Shown: positions 1-7,024, counted from the stretch's first letter. The stretch: 64,000 bases of DNA from DATDFB01 sp035276475 (GCA_035276475.1 DATELQ010000037.1:62001-126000); one strand, 5' to 3'. Made by a program: numbers and translations. Notes: generated by a model not told the origin, from the letters alone.

Positions 1-1
1 G

Positions 2-283
2 GCCGCGCTGAAGTCGTTCGAAGCGGACGCGGAGCGCGTGCATTGGGCGGCCATGCGCCAGGCATTGTGCTATGCGAAGCTCGGCGATCGCGACGCTGCC
101 ATGAAGTGGGTGCGCCGCGCGGCCGAAGGCGGAAATCACAGTTGGTTCGCCTGGGTGAAGCACCCATGGCTCGAATCGCTGCAATCCGATCCCGAATATC
201 AAACGATCGTCGCAAAGATGAAATCCGACCTCGACGACGTGCGCGACGACGTCATCGGCGTGTATCAGTTGATTTGCCGGTAG
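2..283 (+). CDS. C-terminal fragment of a helical-repeat (TPR-like) protein
   Basis: The 5' end lies outside the window. The visible part is about 93 aa in frame 2, ending at TAG 281-283. It contains a helix-turn-helix pattern with small residues typical of TPR units ('ALCYAKLGDRDAAMKWVRRA'), followed by a 'WLESLQSDPEYQTIVAKM' tail. Tails of the type 'hPxLxxLrxDPxFxxLxxxm' are common at the C-termini of bacterial TPR proteins, including some fused to serine/threonine kinases or adenylate-cyclase-like N-termini. The N-terminal domain cannot be seen, so no function is assigned. It is followed after 36 bp by the helicase gene on the same strand. Confidence 0.6.
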   Translation, partial: AALKSFEADAERVHWAAMRQALCYAKLGDRDAAMKWVRRAAEGGNHSWFAWVKHPWLESLQSDPEYQTIVAKMKSDLDDVRDDVIGVYQLICR

Positions 284-319
284 GAATTCGCTCCGCACCC
301 CTCCCGTTGCGCCCGGCTC

Positions 320-1639
320 ATGCCTTTTACAGCCTTAGGCCTCAACTCTCACCTCACCAAAGCCATCCGCGAAGCCGGCTACACCGAACCGACGCCGATC
401 CAGTCGAAGGCGATTCCGATCGCCATCGAGGAGCGCGATCTCATCGGCATCGCCCAGACCGGAACCGGCAAGACCGCCGCGTTCGTGCTGCCGATCCTGC
501 AGCGGCTCTCCGCGCATCCGGCGTCGCGGCGCATGAGCCGCGCGCTCATCGTCGCGCCGACGCGCGAGCTCGTCATCCAGATCGAAGAAGCGACGCGCAA
601 GTACAGCCGCCATCTCCGCAACGTGCGCACCGTCGTCGTGGTCGGCGGCGTCGGCGAGCAGCCGCAGATCGCCGGGCTGCGGGCCGGCGCGGAGATCATC
701 ATCGCCACGCCCGGCCGCCTCATCGATCTGATGCAACAGGGACACGTGAAGCTCAACACGATCGAAGTGGCGGTGCTCGACGAAGCCGACCGCATGCTCG
801 ACATGGGCTTTCTCCCCGCCATCCGCCAGATCATCCGCGCGCTGCCGAAGGAGCGGCAGACGCTCCTCTTCTCCGCCACGCTCTCGAGCGAGATCGAGAA
901 GCTGACGCACGAGTTTCTGCGCCATCCGCAGATCGTGCAGATCGGCCGCCGCGCCAATCCGGCGGAGACGGTCGAGCAGGCGGTGTACGAAGTGCCGAAG
1001 AGCCGCAAGGTGGCGCTGCTGCTGCACCTGCTGCGCGACCGCGCCCTCGACTCTGTGCTGGTCTTCTCGCGTACGAAGCACGGCGCCGACAAGATCGCGC
1101 GCCGTCTGCAGCAGTCGGGGATCTCGACGGCCACGCTGCACTCGAACCGCAGCCAGAACCAGCGCCTGACGGCGCTGCGCGCGTTCAAGAGCGGCGCGGT
1201 GCGCGTGCTCGTGGCGACGGACATCGCCGCGCGCGGCATCGACGTCGAGGGGATCTCGCACGTGATCAACTTCGATTTTCCTGCGCATCCCGAGGACTAC
1301 GTGCACCGCATCGGCCGGACGGGACGCGCGCAGGCCGTCGGCGACGCCATCAGCTTCGCCACGCCCGACGACGCCGCGAACGTTCGCGCGCTGGAGCGGT
1401 TCATCTCCCGTGGGATTCCGAGGAAGCGGATGGGCGACTTCGATTACACGGAGGAGATTTTGTCGGTGCGCCCCGCACCCGGCCGCCCCGCACCCACCCG
1501 ACCTGCCCGCCCGGCGCGTGGCACGTTCACGTCGTCGTCACGACCACACGCCGCACCGGCCGCCGCTCGCGCAGGCGCGCGACCGCAGCAACGACCGCAG
1601 CCCGCAGCGCAGCGACGTCGATTCCGTGGCCGTCCGTAA
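320..1639 (+). CDS. rhlE: DEAD-box ATP-dependent RNA helicase, RhlE-like
   Basis: A 439-aa ATP-dependent RNA helicase likely to remodel structured RNA during ribosome assembly or mRNA turnover in the cytoplasm. All core motifs are present: Q motif around residues 3-29 ('PTPIQSKAIP'), Walker A 'AQTGTGKT' (45-52), 'PTRELV' (80-85), 'TPGRLIDL' (130-137), 'LDEADRML' (153-160), 'SAT' (185-187), and in the second RecA domain 'LVFSRTKHGADKIA', 'ATDIAARGIDV' and 'HRIGRTGRA' (about 328-336). The C-terminus is a short Arg/Pro/Ala-rich basic tail, typical of RhlE-type enzymes as an RNA-binding extension. The start ATG at 320 gives the expected N-terminus; no clear Shine-Dalgarno is visible. The last 113 bp overlap, tail to tail, the DUF309 gene on the opposite strand. 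The gene symbol follows the subfamily resemblance and is not certain. Confidence 0.9.
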   Translation: MPFTALGLNSHLTKAIREAGYTEPTPIQSKAIPIAIEERDLIGIAQTGTGKTAAFVLPILQRLSAHPASRRMSRALIVAPTRELVIQIEEATRKYSRHLRNVRTVVVVGGVGEQPQIAGLRAGAEIIIATPGRLIDLMQQGHVKLNTIEVAVLDEADRMLDMGFLPAIRQIIRALPKERQTLLFSATLSSEIEKLTHEFLRHPQIVQIGRRANPAETVEQAVYEVPKSRKVALLLHLLRDRALDSVLVFSRTKHGADKIARRLQQSGISTATLHSNRSQNQRLTALRAFKSGAVRVLVATDIAARGIDVEGISHVINFDFPAHPEDYVHRIGRTGRAQAVGDAISFATPDDAANVRALERFISRGIPRKRMGDFDYTEEILSVRPAPGRPAPTRPARPARGTFTSSSRPHAAPAAARAGARPQQRPQPAAQRRRFRGRP

Positions 1640-1865
1640 TCGAGTCGATCGCAACGATTCCCTCTTCGAGCCGCTCGATGGCCGCTCGGGCCTGCCCGCG
1701 CTCGATGTGGTGCATGCCGGTGGCGACCTGCATGAGCGCGCGCGCGACCTCGACCTCGCCGCGCACCGCCTCGAAGAAGAGCTCCTCGAACGCGTCCGCC
1801 GCCTCGGCATAGTCGCCGGCGTTGAGGAGCTCGATCGCGGCGCGGAAGCGCGGGTCGTCCTTCAT
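1527..1865 (-). CDS. DUF309-type small helical protein
   Basis: A 112-aa protein resembling the DUF309 family of small all-helical bacterial proteins of unknown function. The visible pattern is an N-terminal 'FRAAIELLNAGDYAEAADAF', then 'ARALMQVATGMHHIERGQ' and 'AAIERLEEG', matching the DUF309 layout of a growing repeat-like helical pair. The usual 'AHExLE' helix reads 'ADAFEELFF' here, so the common His is absent. The ATG (1863-1865) overlaps the TGA of the upstream acetyltransferase gene as ATGA, so the two are probably translationally coupled. The 3' end runs 113 bp into the helicase gene on the other strand. The pairing with the acetyltransferase gives no functional clue. Confidence 0.75.
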   Translation of the reverse strand: MKDDPRFRAAIELLNAGDYAEAADAFEELFFEAVRGEVEVARALMQVATGMHHIERGQARAAIERLEEGIVAIDSITDGHGIDVAALRAAVVAAVARLRERRPVRRVVVTTT

Positions 1866-2383
1866 AGCCGCTTCGACATGTAGATGTCGGGCTTGCCCGG
1901 CCCGTTCGCGTCGGGCATCACGCCGGTGACGACGTAGCTGAGTTTTCTGTAGAAGAGAAACGGATGCGCGCGCCCGAGGTCGCGGAGATCGCGCAGGTGT
2001 GCGGGGATGTCGCGATAGAGATCGACGTTCGACAGCGACGTCATCCCGTCGACGTCGTCCGTGCCGAGCGTGGCCGTATACGCGCCGCGCGCCCGCGCCT
2101 CCGCCTCGAACGCCGCGACGAGGCGCCGCCCGATGCCGCGGCGCCATGAGTCGCGCCGCACGACGAGCGGGTGCAGCTCCCAAACGTGACCGTCGTATTC
2201 GGGTAGGCCGCCGATCCAGCCGAGGAGCGCGCCGCCGTCGACCGCGCCGCGGGCGAAGCCTTCGCGGAGGACGTACTCGACCTCCGCGCGCGCGACGTCG
2301 AGCGCCGGCCACGACGCGAACTCGTCGACGAGAAGCTGTGCTGCGGCATCGACCAGCGACGCGTCGAGCTCCACGATTTCCAT
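1862..2383 (-). CDS. GNAT family N-acetyltransferase, AAC(6')-like
   Basis: A 173-aa GCN5-related acetyltransferase that would transfer acetyl from acetyl-CoA to an amine. The acetyl-CoA binding motif is visible as 'RRDSWRRGIGRRL', and the C-terminal part 'HPFLFYRKLSYVVTGVMPDA' followed by 'NGPGKPDIYMSKRL' has the arrangement seen in chromosomal aminoglycoside 6'-N-acetyltransferases. That resemblance is suggestive only; many chromosomal members have unknown natural substrates and resistance should not be assumed. The ATG at 2381-2383 is preceded on the - strand by a TAGTGT hexamer 7 nt upstream. The gene is divergent from the acyltransferase at 2402 and overlaps the following DUF309 gene by four bases. 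Confidence 0.85.
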   Translation of the reverse strand: MEIVELDASLVDAAAQLLVDEFASWPALDVARAEVEYVLREGFARGAVDGGALLGWIGGLPEYDGHVWELHPLVVRRDSWRRGIGRRLVAAFEAEARARGAYTATLGTDDVDGMTSLSNVDLYRDIPAHLRDLRDLGRAHPFLFYRKLSYVVTGVMPDANGPGKPDIYMSKRL

Positions 2384-2389
2384 CCTCAG

Positions 2390-2396
2390 TACACTA
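2390..2396. promoter_or_regulatory. Overlapping divergent -10-like hexamers
   Basis: The 18-bp gap between two divergent genes contains TACACT on the + strand (2390-2395, 6 nt before the GTG at 2402) and TAGTGT on the - strand (2391-2396, 7 nt before the ATG at 2383). Both fit a TANNNT -10 placed for leaderless transcription. No convincing -35 is seen on either side. The two hexamers occupy almost the same bases, so the two promoters could not be used at the same time. This is an inference from position only. Confidence 0.35.
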
Positions 2397-2401
2397 CCGC
2401 C

Positions 2402-3265
2402 GTGCTGCGCGGTCCGCTCGTCATCCTTCTTCTTTTTCTCAACACGTGCCTCTGGGGAACGCTCGTTCTCCTCATCGGCCTGGTCAAGCTCTTCATCCCG
2501 AGGAGCGAGCTGCGGCGGCGGTTGATCCTGGCCGCGGCGTGGCTCGGCGAGCGCTGGGTCGGCGTCAACAACCGCATCTGCGACCTCTTCCTGCCGGTGC
2601 AGTGGCACATCGAAGGCGTCGACGTCGACGACGCGAGCGGGCACTACCTCGTCCTCAGCAACCACGTCTCCTGGGTCGACATCTTCGCGCTCTTCCGCAT
2701 CTTCCACCGCCGTGCGGCGTTCATCCGCTTTTTCATGAAGGCGCAGCTGATCTGGATGCCGGTCGTGGGGCAGGCCTGCGCGGCGCTTGAGTTCCCGTTC
2801 ATGCGCCGCTACTCCCCCGACTACCTGGCGCGCCATCCGGAGAAGCGCGGCCGCGACCTCGTCATGGCCCGGCGCATGTGCCGCCGTTACCGCCGCGTGC
2901 CGGTCGCGGTGGCGATCTTCCTCGAGGGAACGCGCTTCACGCGCGAGAAGCAGGAGAACCAGGAGTCGCCGTACCGCCACCTCCTCCGCCCCCGCGTCGG
3001 CGCGCTGAGCTTCGCCCTCGGCGCCCTCGGCGATCAGCTCGACGCGGTGCTCGACGTCACGCTTGCGTACCCGGAGGGGGAGACGTCGATGTGGGACTTC
3101 GTCAGCGGGCGGCTGCGCGAAGTGCGCGTCGTCGTGCGGCGGCTCGACGTGCCGCCGGAGTTGCTGACCGAGTCGGCCGACCGGGAGACGCTCAAAGAGT
3201 GGATCGACGAGGTGTGGCGGGAGAAGGACGTACTGCTGGATCGTGGTACACTGGTACCATGGTAA
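2402..3265 (+). CDS. 1-acyl-glycerol-3-phosphate acyltransferase-like protein (PlsC/YihG type)
   Basis: A 287-aa membrane-associated acyltransferase of the LPLAT superfamily, expected to acylate lysophosphatidic acid or a related lysophospholipid at the cytoplasmic membrane. The N-terminal hydrophobic segment (about residues 5-28) is followed by the catalytic H(x)4D motif in 'NHVSWVD' (about residue 85-91) and the second block 'FLEGTRFT' (about 174-181), with 'PFMRRYSPDYLA' between. The wording of these blocks is closest to the YihG/lysocardiolipin-acyltransferase-like branch. The start is GTG 2402; no Shine-Dalgarno is present, and a TACACT hexamer lies 6 nt upstream, consistent with a leaderless mRNA. 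The 3' end overlaps the next gene by 7 bp. Confidence 0.85.
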   Translation: MLRGPLVILLLFLNTCLWGTLVLLIGLVKLFIPRSELRRRLILAAAWLGERWVGVNNRICDLFLPVQWHIEGVDVDDASGHYLVLSNHVSWVDIFALFRIFHRRAAFIRFFMKAQLIWMPVVGQACAALEFPFMRRYSPDYLARHPEKRGRDLVMARRMCRRYRRVPVAVAIFLEGTRFTREKQENQESPYRHLLRPRVGALSFALGALGDQLDAVLDVTLAYPEGETSMWDFVSGRLREVRVVVRRLDVPPELLTESADRETLKEWIDEVWREKDVLLDRGTLVPW

Positions 3266-3267
3266 CA
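3244..3267 (+). repeat. Three tandem 8-bp repeats TGGTAMMM over a start codon
   Basis: Three consecutive octamers TGGTACAC, TGGTACCA and TGGTAACA cover 3244-3267. They span the end of the acyltransferase gene and the ATG (3259) of the small ribbon-helix-helix-like gene. Regularly spaced short direct or inverted sites are typical of ribbon-helix-helix operators, so an autoregulatory site is possible, but the same bases are coding and the pattern could be chance. Confidence 0.3.
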
Positions 3268-3531
3268 ATCGAACGAGCCCAGACCGGCGTCCGCATCGAG
3301 AAGCGAATCCTGAAAGTGCTCAAGGGCCTGGCCGAGTTCCACGACCTCACCGTCGGCGACCTCCTCGAGGGCGTGCTCCTGCACGTCTTCGAAGGGAAGA
3401 CGCCGTTCGGAGAGCGGTCGCTGCGCAAGATCGCGGAGCTCCGGAAGGTCTACGAGCTCGATCTCAACGCCTCGCACAGCCACACGCTCGTCGAAGAGGC
3501 GCCGGCGAAGAAACGGAAGGCCAAGCGATGA
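3259..3531 (+). CDS. Small conserved protein, ribbon-helix-helix-like
   Basis: A 90-aa basic protein without a named domain that I recognise. Residues 1-45 have a strand-helix-helix pattern ('TGVRIEKRILKVLKGLAEF' then 'DLTVGDLLEGVLLHVFEG') resembling ribbon-helix-helix or MetJ/Arc-type DNA-binding folds, and the C-terminus is Lys/Arg-rich ('KKRKAKR'). The start ATG 3259 overlaps the preceding acyltransferase by 7 bp, and the stop overlaps the next gene as ATGA, so the three genes look translationally coupled. The DNA-binding role is an inference from predicted secondary structure only. Confidence 0.65.
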   Translation: MVTIERAQTGVRIEKRILKVLKGLAEFHDLTVGDLLEGVLLHVFEGKTPFGERSLRKIAELRKVYELDLNASHSHTLVEEAPAKKRKAKR

Positions 3532-3902
3532 GTGACAAAGAGATCATCGACCGCTTCGAGCGCGTCGACGTCGAGGAGTTCCACCACCGCGACCACGTCC
3601 GCGTGGCGTTCGCGTATCTGCGGACGATGCCGCTCCTCGAGGCCGTCGGCCGCTTCACCGCGGCGCTGCGGCGCTTCGCCACGGCGCAGGGGAAGCCGGA
3701 GCTGTACCACGAGACGATCACGTGGGCGTTCCTCTTCATCATGCACGAGCGCATGCAGCGCGCGCCGGCGGAGTGGGACGCATTCATCGGCGCGAACGGC
3801 GACCTGCTGCGCTGGAAGCCGTCGGTGCTCGACGCGTATTACCCGCCCGAGGTGTTGCGGTCGGAGCTGGCGCGGCGGGTGTTCGTGCTGCCGCATGCGT
3901 AG
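3528..3902 (+). CDS. Conserved hypothetical protein
   Basis: A 124-aa soluble protein that I do not assign to a named family. It has conserved-looking His and aromatic clusters: 'EEFHHRDHVRVAFAYLRT' near the N-terminus, 'YHETITWAFLFIMHERM' in the middle and 'DLLRWKPSVLDAYYPPE' near the end. Small proteins with this FHHxDHVRxA...YHETIT layout occur in many soil bacteria without known function. The His-rich N-terminal helix could bind a metal, which is speculative. The ATG overlaps the TGA of the preceding gene (ATGA, 3528-3531), so it is the last gene of a three-gene run. The BlaI operator region begins 15 bp downstream. Confidence 0.7.
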   Translation: MSDKEIIDRFERVDVEEFHHRDHVRVAFAYLRTMPLLEAVGRFTAALRRFATAQGKPELYHETITWAFLFIMHERMQRAPAEWDAFIGANGDLLRWKPSVLDAYYPPEVLRSELARRVFVLPHA

Positions 3903-3917
3903 ACCGCGCGGTTAATT

Positions 3918-3931
3918 ACGAACGTCTTCGT
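3918..3931. promoter_or_regulatory. Operator dyad 1 upstream of the BlaI-type repressor
   Basis: Inverted repeat ACGAA-CGTC-TTCGT. It shares its half-site (ACGAA/TTCGT, 4-bp spacer) with a second dyad whose centre is 21 bp downstream, two helical turns away. Its last base is the first base of the TTGACA -35 hexamer. BlaI/MecI/CopY repressors bind such paired dyads as dimers and repress their own operon, so this is the likely autoregulatory operator. Confidence 0.7.
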
Positions 3932-3959
3932 TGACATTACGAAGTCCTTCGTATATCTT
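3931..3959 (+). promoter_or_regulatory. Promoter of the blaI-M56 operon, apparently leaderless
   Basis: A consensus -35 TTGACA (3931-3936) is followed after 17 bp by TATCTT (3954-3959). The start codon at 3966 begins 6 nt after the -10, so transcription would start at or next to the A of ATG. There is no Shine-Dalgarno in front of that ATG, which fits a leaderless message. An alternative -10 TATATC (3952-3957) would leave a 15-bp spacer. Both operator dyads overlap promoter elements. Confidence 0.65.
3938..3953. promoter_or_regulatory. Operator dyad 2 upstream of the BlaI-type repressor
   Basis: Perfect inverted repeat TACGAA-GTCC-TTCGTA in the spacer between the -35 and -10 hexamers. It has the same half-site and 4-bp spacer as dyad 1. 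A repressor dimer bound here would block RNA polymerase directly. Confidence 0.7.
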
Positions 3960-3965
3960 CCTCGC

Positions 3966-4355
3966 ATGACCGAACGTCAGCCTCCCCGCCCCACCGACGC
4001 CGAGCTGAGCATCCTCCGCGTCCTCTGGCGCCGCGGCCCCTCCACCGTCCGCGACGTCCAGGAGGACCTCATCCAGGAGAACCCGACCGGCTACACCACC
4101 GTACTGAAGCTCTTGCAGATCATGACGGAGAAGGGACTCGTCGTCCGTGACGAGGCGCAGCGCGCCCACGTCTACGACGCGCGGTACAGCGAGCAGAAGA
4201 CGCAGCGCCAGCTCCTGGCCGACCTCGCCAACCGCGCCTTCGACGGCTCGGCGGCGAAGCTCGTCATGCAGGCGCTCTCGGGGCGCAAGTCGTCGGCCGC
4301 GGAGCTGACGGCGATCCGCGAGCTGCTCGACAGAATCGAAGGAGAGACGAAATGA
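3966..4355 (+). CDS. BlaI/MecI/CopY family transcriptional repressor
   Basis: A 129-aa winged-helix repressor. The N-terminal DNA-binding domain is typical ('PTDAELSILRVLWRRGPSTV', 'GYTTVLKLLQIMTEKGLVVR'), and the C-terminal helices ('QLLADLANRAFDGS', 'AAELTAIRELLDRIE') match the dimerisation part of the family. In BlaI/MecI systems the partner membrane protease triggers cleavage near the 'NxxF'-type linker and lifts repression. Here the equivalent region is around 'ANRAFDGSA'; whether it is cleaved cannot be told. Two matched operator dyads overlap its own promoter, and its TGA overlaps the ATG of the M56 protease as ATGA. The start at 3966 is fixed by promoter position and lack of any Shine-Dalgarno. 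Confidence 0.92.
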   Translation: MTERQPPRPTDAELSILRVLWRRGPSTVRDVQEDLIQENPTGYTTVLKLLQIMTEKGLVVRDEAQRAHVYDARYSEQKTQRQLLADLANRAFDGSAAKLVMQALSGRKSSAAELTAIRELLDRIEGETK

Positions 4356-5980
4356 GCGCAATCGAATTGATGCTCGGCACTCCGTTGGCGCAGGCGATCG
4401 GCTGGGCCCTCGTGCACCTCGTGTGGCAGGGTGTCGTCGTGGCCGGGATTCTCGCCGCGGCGCTGGCGCTGCTCGAAAAGAAGTCCGCCCACGTCCGCTA
4501 TCTCGTGTCCTGCGCGGCCATGCTCGTCCTCTTGGGGCTCGCCACCGCGACGGCGATCCGCGCTTACGACGGCGACCGGGGCGATGCGCTCGTCCCGGTG
4601 ACGGCGCAGACAACAGTTGTCACGGCCGACACGGCGCCCTCGACCGACGCGCCGACGCTGCTCGCGCAAACGCGCGCGCATCTCCCGAAGATCGTTCTCT
4701 TCTGGATCGTCGGCGTGGCCGCGCTGTCGATCCGCCTGACCGGCGGCTGGATGCGCGCGCAGCGGATGGCCAAGCGCAACGCCATCGTCGCGACGCCCGA
4801 CTGGCAGCGCGCCGTGGCGCGGCTGTCCAGCGCGATCGGCCTGCGCCGCACGGTGCGGCTGCTGCACTCCGCCGCGGTCGAAGTGCCGACGGTGTTCGGC
4901 TGGCTGCGGCCGGTGATCCTGCTGCCGATGACGCTCTCCGGCCTCTCGCCGGAGCAGATCGAGATGATCCTGGCGCACGAGCTGGCGCACATCCGCCGGC
5001 ACGACTTCCTCGTGAACTTGATGCAGTCGGTGGTCGAGACGCTGCTCTTCTATCACCCGGCGGTGTGGTGGATCTCGGCGCGCATCCGCATCGAGCGCGA
5101 GCACTGCTGCGACGACGCGGCAATCGCGGTCGGCGGCAACGCGCTGCAGTACGCGCGCGCCCTGACCCGCCTCGAGGAGCTCCGCGGCGACCCCACCCAA
5201 CTCGCCCTCGGCGCGAACGGCGGGTCGCTCCTGATGCGCATCAAACGCGTGGCCGGGATCCCGGGCGAAGGGCCGTCGCGCTGGGTCGCCGGCGCGGCGC
5301 TGCTGACGGTCGTGGCGGTGCTCCTCATCGCGCCGTCGCTGCCGCTCCTCGCGCATGACCAGGCTCCCCCGGCGCCCGCCGCTCCCCCCGCCCCGCAGAT
5401 TGCACCGCCGCCGGCACCGGATCCGCCGCCGGCGCCGGCCATCGCCTCGACGCACATCGAGGTGAATGCGGACGACGAGGCGGACGACGACGATGCCGAG
5501 ATCGACGGTGACGTCCCCGACGCGCCGGAGGCACCGGAAGCTCCCGAAGCGGTCGAGCCGCCGGAGCCGGAGGTGGTGATCGTACCGCGCGCGCCTCGCG
5601 CGCCGAGGGCACCGAAGGTCGTGGTTTGTCCGGACGTGAACGTGCACATGGCGCCAATGGCGATGCCGAAGATCGCGATCCCGCCGATCGACGTGAAGAT
5701 CGACACCGAGAAGATCGCCGCGAGGGCGTTCCGCGACGCGGCAAGGGCGATGCAGGAGATGAAGCCGTCGAAGGAGTACAAGGAGAAGATGCGCGCCGCC
5801 GGGCTGACGATGAGCGACGAAGAGGCGTCGCGGCTCTACATCATGGGCGTGAGCCCGCGCTACGTGCAGTCGCTGCACGCCGCGGGCCTCCGGAAGCTGA
5901 CGGCGCGCGACGTGATCCGGCTGCATGAGAGAGGGATCACCGCGGAGTTCCTTCGCGACCTGCAGAGGATGCAGCAGTAG
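4352..5980 (+). CDS. M56 family (BlaR1-like) membrane metallopeptidase without a penicillin-binding sensor
   Basis: A 542-aa polytopic membrane zinc protease that probably senses an extracellular signal and inactivates the BlaI-type repressor encoded just upstream. Hydrophobic segments lie near residues 10-36, 50-68 and 110-126, with a further one near 308-330. The zinc site is 'HELAHIRRHD' (about 209-218), followed by 'HPAVWWIS' and the conserved 'EREHCCDD' block. After the last membrane segment there is no transpeptidase-like domain. Instead there is a Pro/Ala-rich linker, a highly acidic stretch ('EADDDDAEIDGDV'), a second Pro/Glu/Ala stretch and a C-terminal helical region with a repeated 'MGVSPRYVQSLHAAGL' / 'RGITAEFLRDLQRM' pattern. 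Comparable short helical repeats occur at the ends of many M56 proteins in Acidobacteria-like genomes. The ligand is unknown. Confidence 0.88.
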   Translation: MSAIELMLGTPLAQAIGWALVHLVWQGVVVAGILAAALALLEKKSAHVRYLVSCAAMLVLLGLATATAIRAYDGDRGDALVPVTAQTTVVTADTAPSTDAPTLLAQTRAHLPKIVLFWIVGVAALSIRLTGGWMRAQRMAKRNAIVATPDWQRAVARLSSAIGLRRTVRLLHSAAVEVPTVFGWLRPVILLPMTLSGLSPEQIEMILAHELAHIRRHDFLVNLMQSVVETLLFYHPAVWWISARIRIEREHCCDDAAIAVGGNALQYARALTRLEELRGDPTQLALGANGGSLLMRIKRVAGIPGEGPSRWVAGAALLTVVAVLLIAPSLPLLAHDQAPPAPAAPPAPQIAPPPAPDPPPAPAIASTHIEVNADDEADDDDAEIDGDVPDAPEAPEAPEAVEPPEPEVVIVPRAPRAPRAPKVVVCPDVNVHMAPMAMPKIAIPPIDVKIDTEKIAARAFRDAARAMQEMKPSKEYKEKMRAAGLTMSDEEASRLYIMGVSPRYVQSLHAAGLRKLTARDVIRLHERGITAEFLRDLQRMQQ

Positions 5981-6053
5981 AAAAGCGGTTAGCGATTCGC
6001 GGTTGGCGGTTAGGAACCTAATCGCTAACCGCTACCCGCGAACCGCTGCTTTT
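5981..6053. repeat. Inverted heptamer-repeat hairpin A (unit GCGGTTA)
   Basis: AAAA is followed by four exact-period heptamers at 5985-6012 (GCGGTTA, GCGATTC, GCGGTTG, GCGGTTA), a short loop, then four complementary heptamers at 6019-6046 (TAATCGC, TAACCGC, TACCCGC, GAACCGC) and TTTT. Most positions pair over 30 bp, and other pairings shifted by whole units are possible. The element sits between convergent genes and its A/T flanks could make it a bidirectional intrinsic terminator. Three more elements with this architecture but other heptamers occur in the window. Confidence 0.85.
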
Positions 6054-7024
6054 CAGTGCTTCGCCGCCCGCCGCCGCACGCCAACCGGCGGCGTCCACCC
6101 GAGCTTCACGACCTCAAAGTCCGAGGCGTGGAGTGACGCGAAGGCGGGATTCAGCTCGTCGTTGTTCCAGCGCGTGTCGTTCGTCCCCGTCACGTACAGA
6201 TCCGTCCCGTTGTCCGCCACGATCAGGCCGTACGTCTTCATCGCCTGGAAGATCCGCTGCAGCGGCGGGGAGAAGCGGGAGAGGTCGACGCTCTGCTTGA
6301 GCCGGAGGCGGGCGCCCATCGGAAGCGCGCCGCTGCGGTTGCCGGCGTTGTGCGACGCGGGGAAGACGTAGCCGTTCGTGGCGCGGACCGTGACGCGAAA
6401 GGCGTGGCGGATCGGCTCCGTGCCGAACACCTCGTCGTAGCGAATGAGGCCCGGGAGAATGGCCAGGCCGGCGGCGTCGGCGCTCGTCCAGCCGTCGGGG
6501 CGGCGGGCGTTCGAGTCGAGCGGGAACGTCGCGCCGGAGCCGGCCTCCCATCGGGAGCCGCTCCAGTGCAGCGCGTACAGCTCGTAGAGAATGCGGTTGT
6601 CGCGGTCGACGATCAGCATGTGCCGGTCGCCGTCGGCGTTCGGATCGTTCCCCGCCAATCCCCCCTCGATCCACCTCTGCTGCGTCTTCGCCTCCTCGGG
6701 GATCGGATAGCCGGGCGGGCGGCCGGGGGCGGCCACGTCGCTCTCGTCGTCGTAGTCGAACGTCACCGGCACGAGCGGCTGCGCGCCGTCGACCGTCACG
6801 TACGGCATCCCGTAGATCGGCGCGTCGGGGTCGCCGCTGTCGCCGCCGAAGTCCGGGTGCATCCCTTTGCCAGCGCCGATGAAAGCGATGTAGGCGTTGC
6901 TGTTCGGGTCGACGGGCGCTGCGCTGAGATCCGTGTTCCACCAGTTCGTCAGGGGGAAGAGCGGCAGCGGCGGCGGCAGCGGACCACCGAGGGTGGCGGC
7001 GAGAAGGAGGGCGGATAGCGCCAT
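6053..7024 (-). CDS. Secreted conserved hypothetical protein
   Basis: A 323-aa protein with an N-terminal signal peptide (about residues 1-18, 'MALSALLLAATLGG', then a Pro-rich stretch). The mature part carries 'NWWNTDLSAAPVDPNS', 'GMHPDFGGD', 'GDRHMLIVDRDN', 'YELYALHW' and 'FPASHNAGN' blocks. I have a general memory of similar exported proteins in soil bacteria and some eukaryotes, but no named function. The ATG at 7022-7024 is chosen over an upstream GTG at 7072 because it is preceded by GGAGAA at a suitable distance and begins directly with the signal peptide. The stop codon touches the T run of hairpin A. It is divergent from the first giant gene. Confidence 0.8.
   Translation of the reverse strand: MALSALLLAATLGGPLPPPLPLFPLTNWWNTDLSAAPVDPNSNAYIAFIGAGKGMHPDFGGDSGDPDAPIYGMPYVTVDGAQPLVPVTFDYDDESDVAAPGRPPGYPIPEEAKTQQRWIEGGLAGNDPNADGDRHMLIVDRDNRILYELYALHWSGSRWEAGSGATFPLDSNARRPDGWTSADAAGLAILPGLIRYDEVFGTEPIRHAFRVTVRATNGYVFPASHNAGNRSGALPMGARLRLKQSVDLSRFSPPLQRIFQAMKTYGLIVADNGTDLYVTGTNDTRWNNDELNPAFASLHASDFEVVKLGWTPPVGVRRRAAKH

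Noticed and set aside
43..1812. A 589-aa + strand frame overlapping the helicase
   Set aside because: Its translation is Arg/Ala/His-rich without any motif, while the overlapping frame contains every DEAD-box motif.
1862..2383. Naming the GNAT gene as an aminoglycoside-resistance gene
   Set aside because: Only the fold and a C-terminal resemblance to AAC(6') can be seen; chromosomal homologues often have other substrates.
5981..6053. Hairpin A taken as an ordinary intrinsic terminator only
   Set aside because: The A4...T4 flanks fit a terminator, but the strict heptamer period and its recurrence with other sequences between divergent genes are not explained by termination. It is reported as a repeat element instead.
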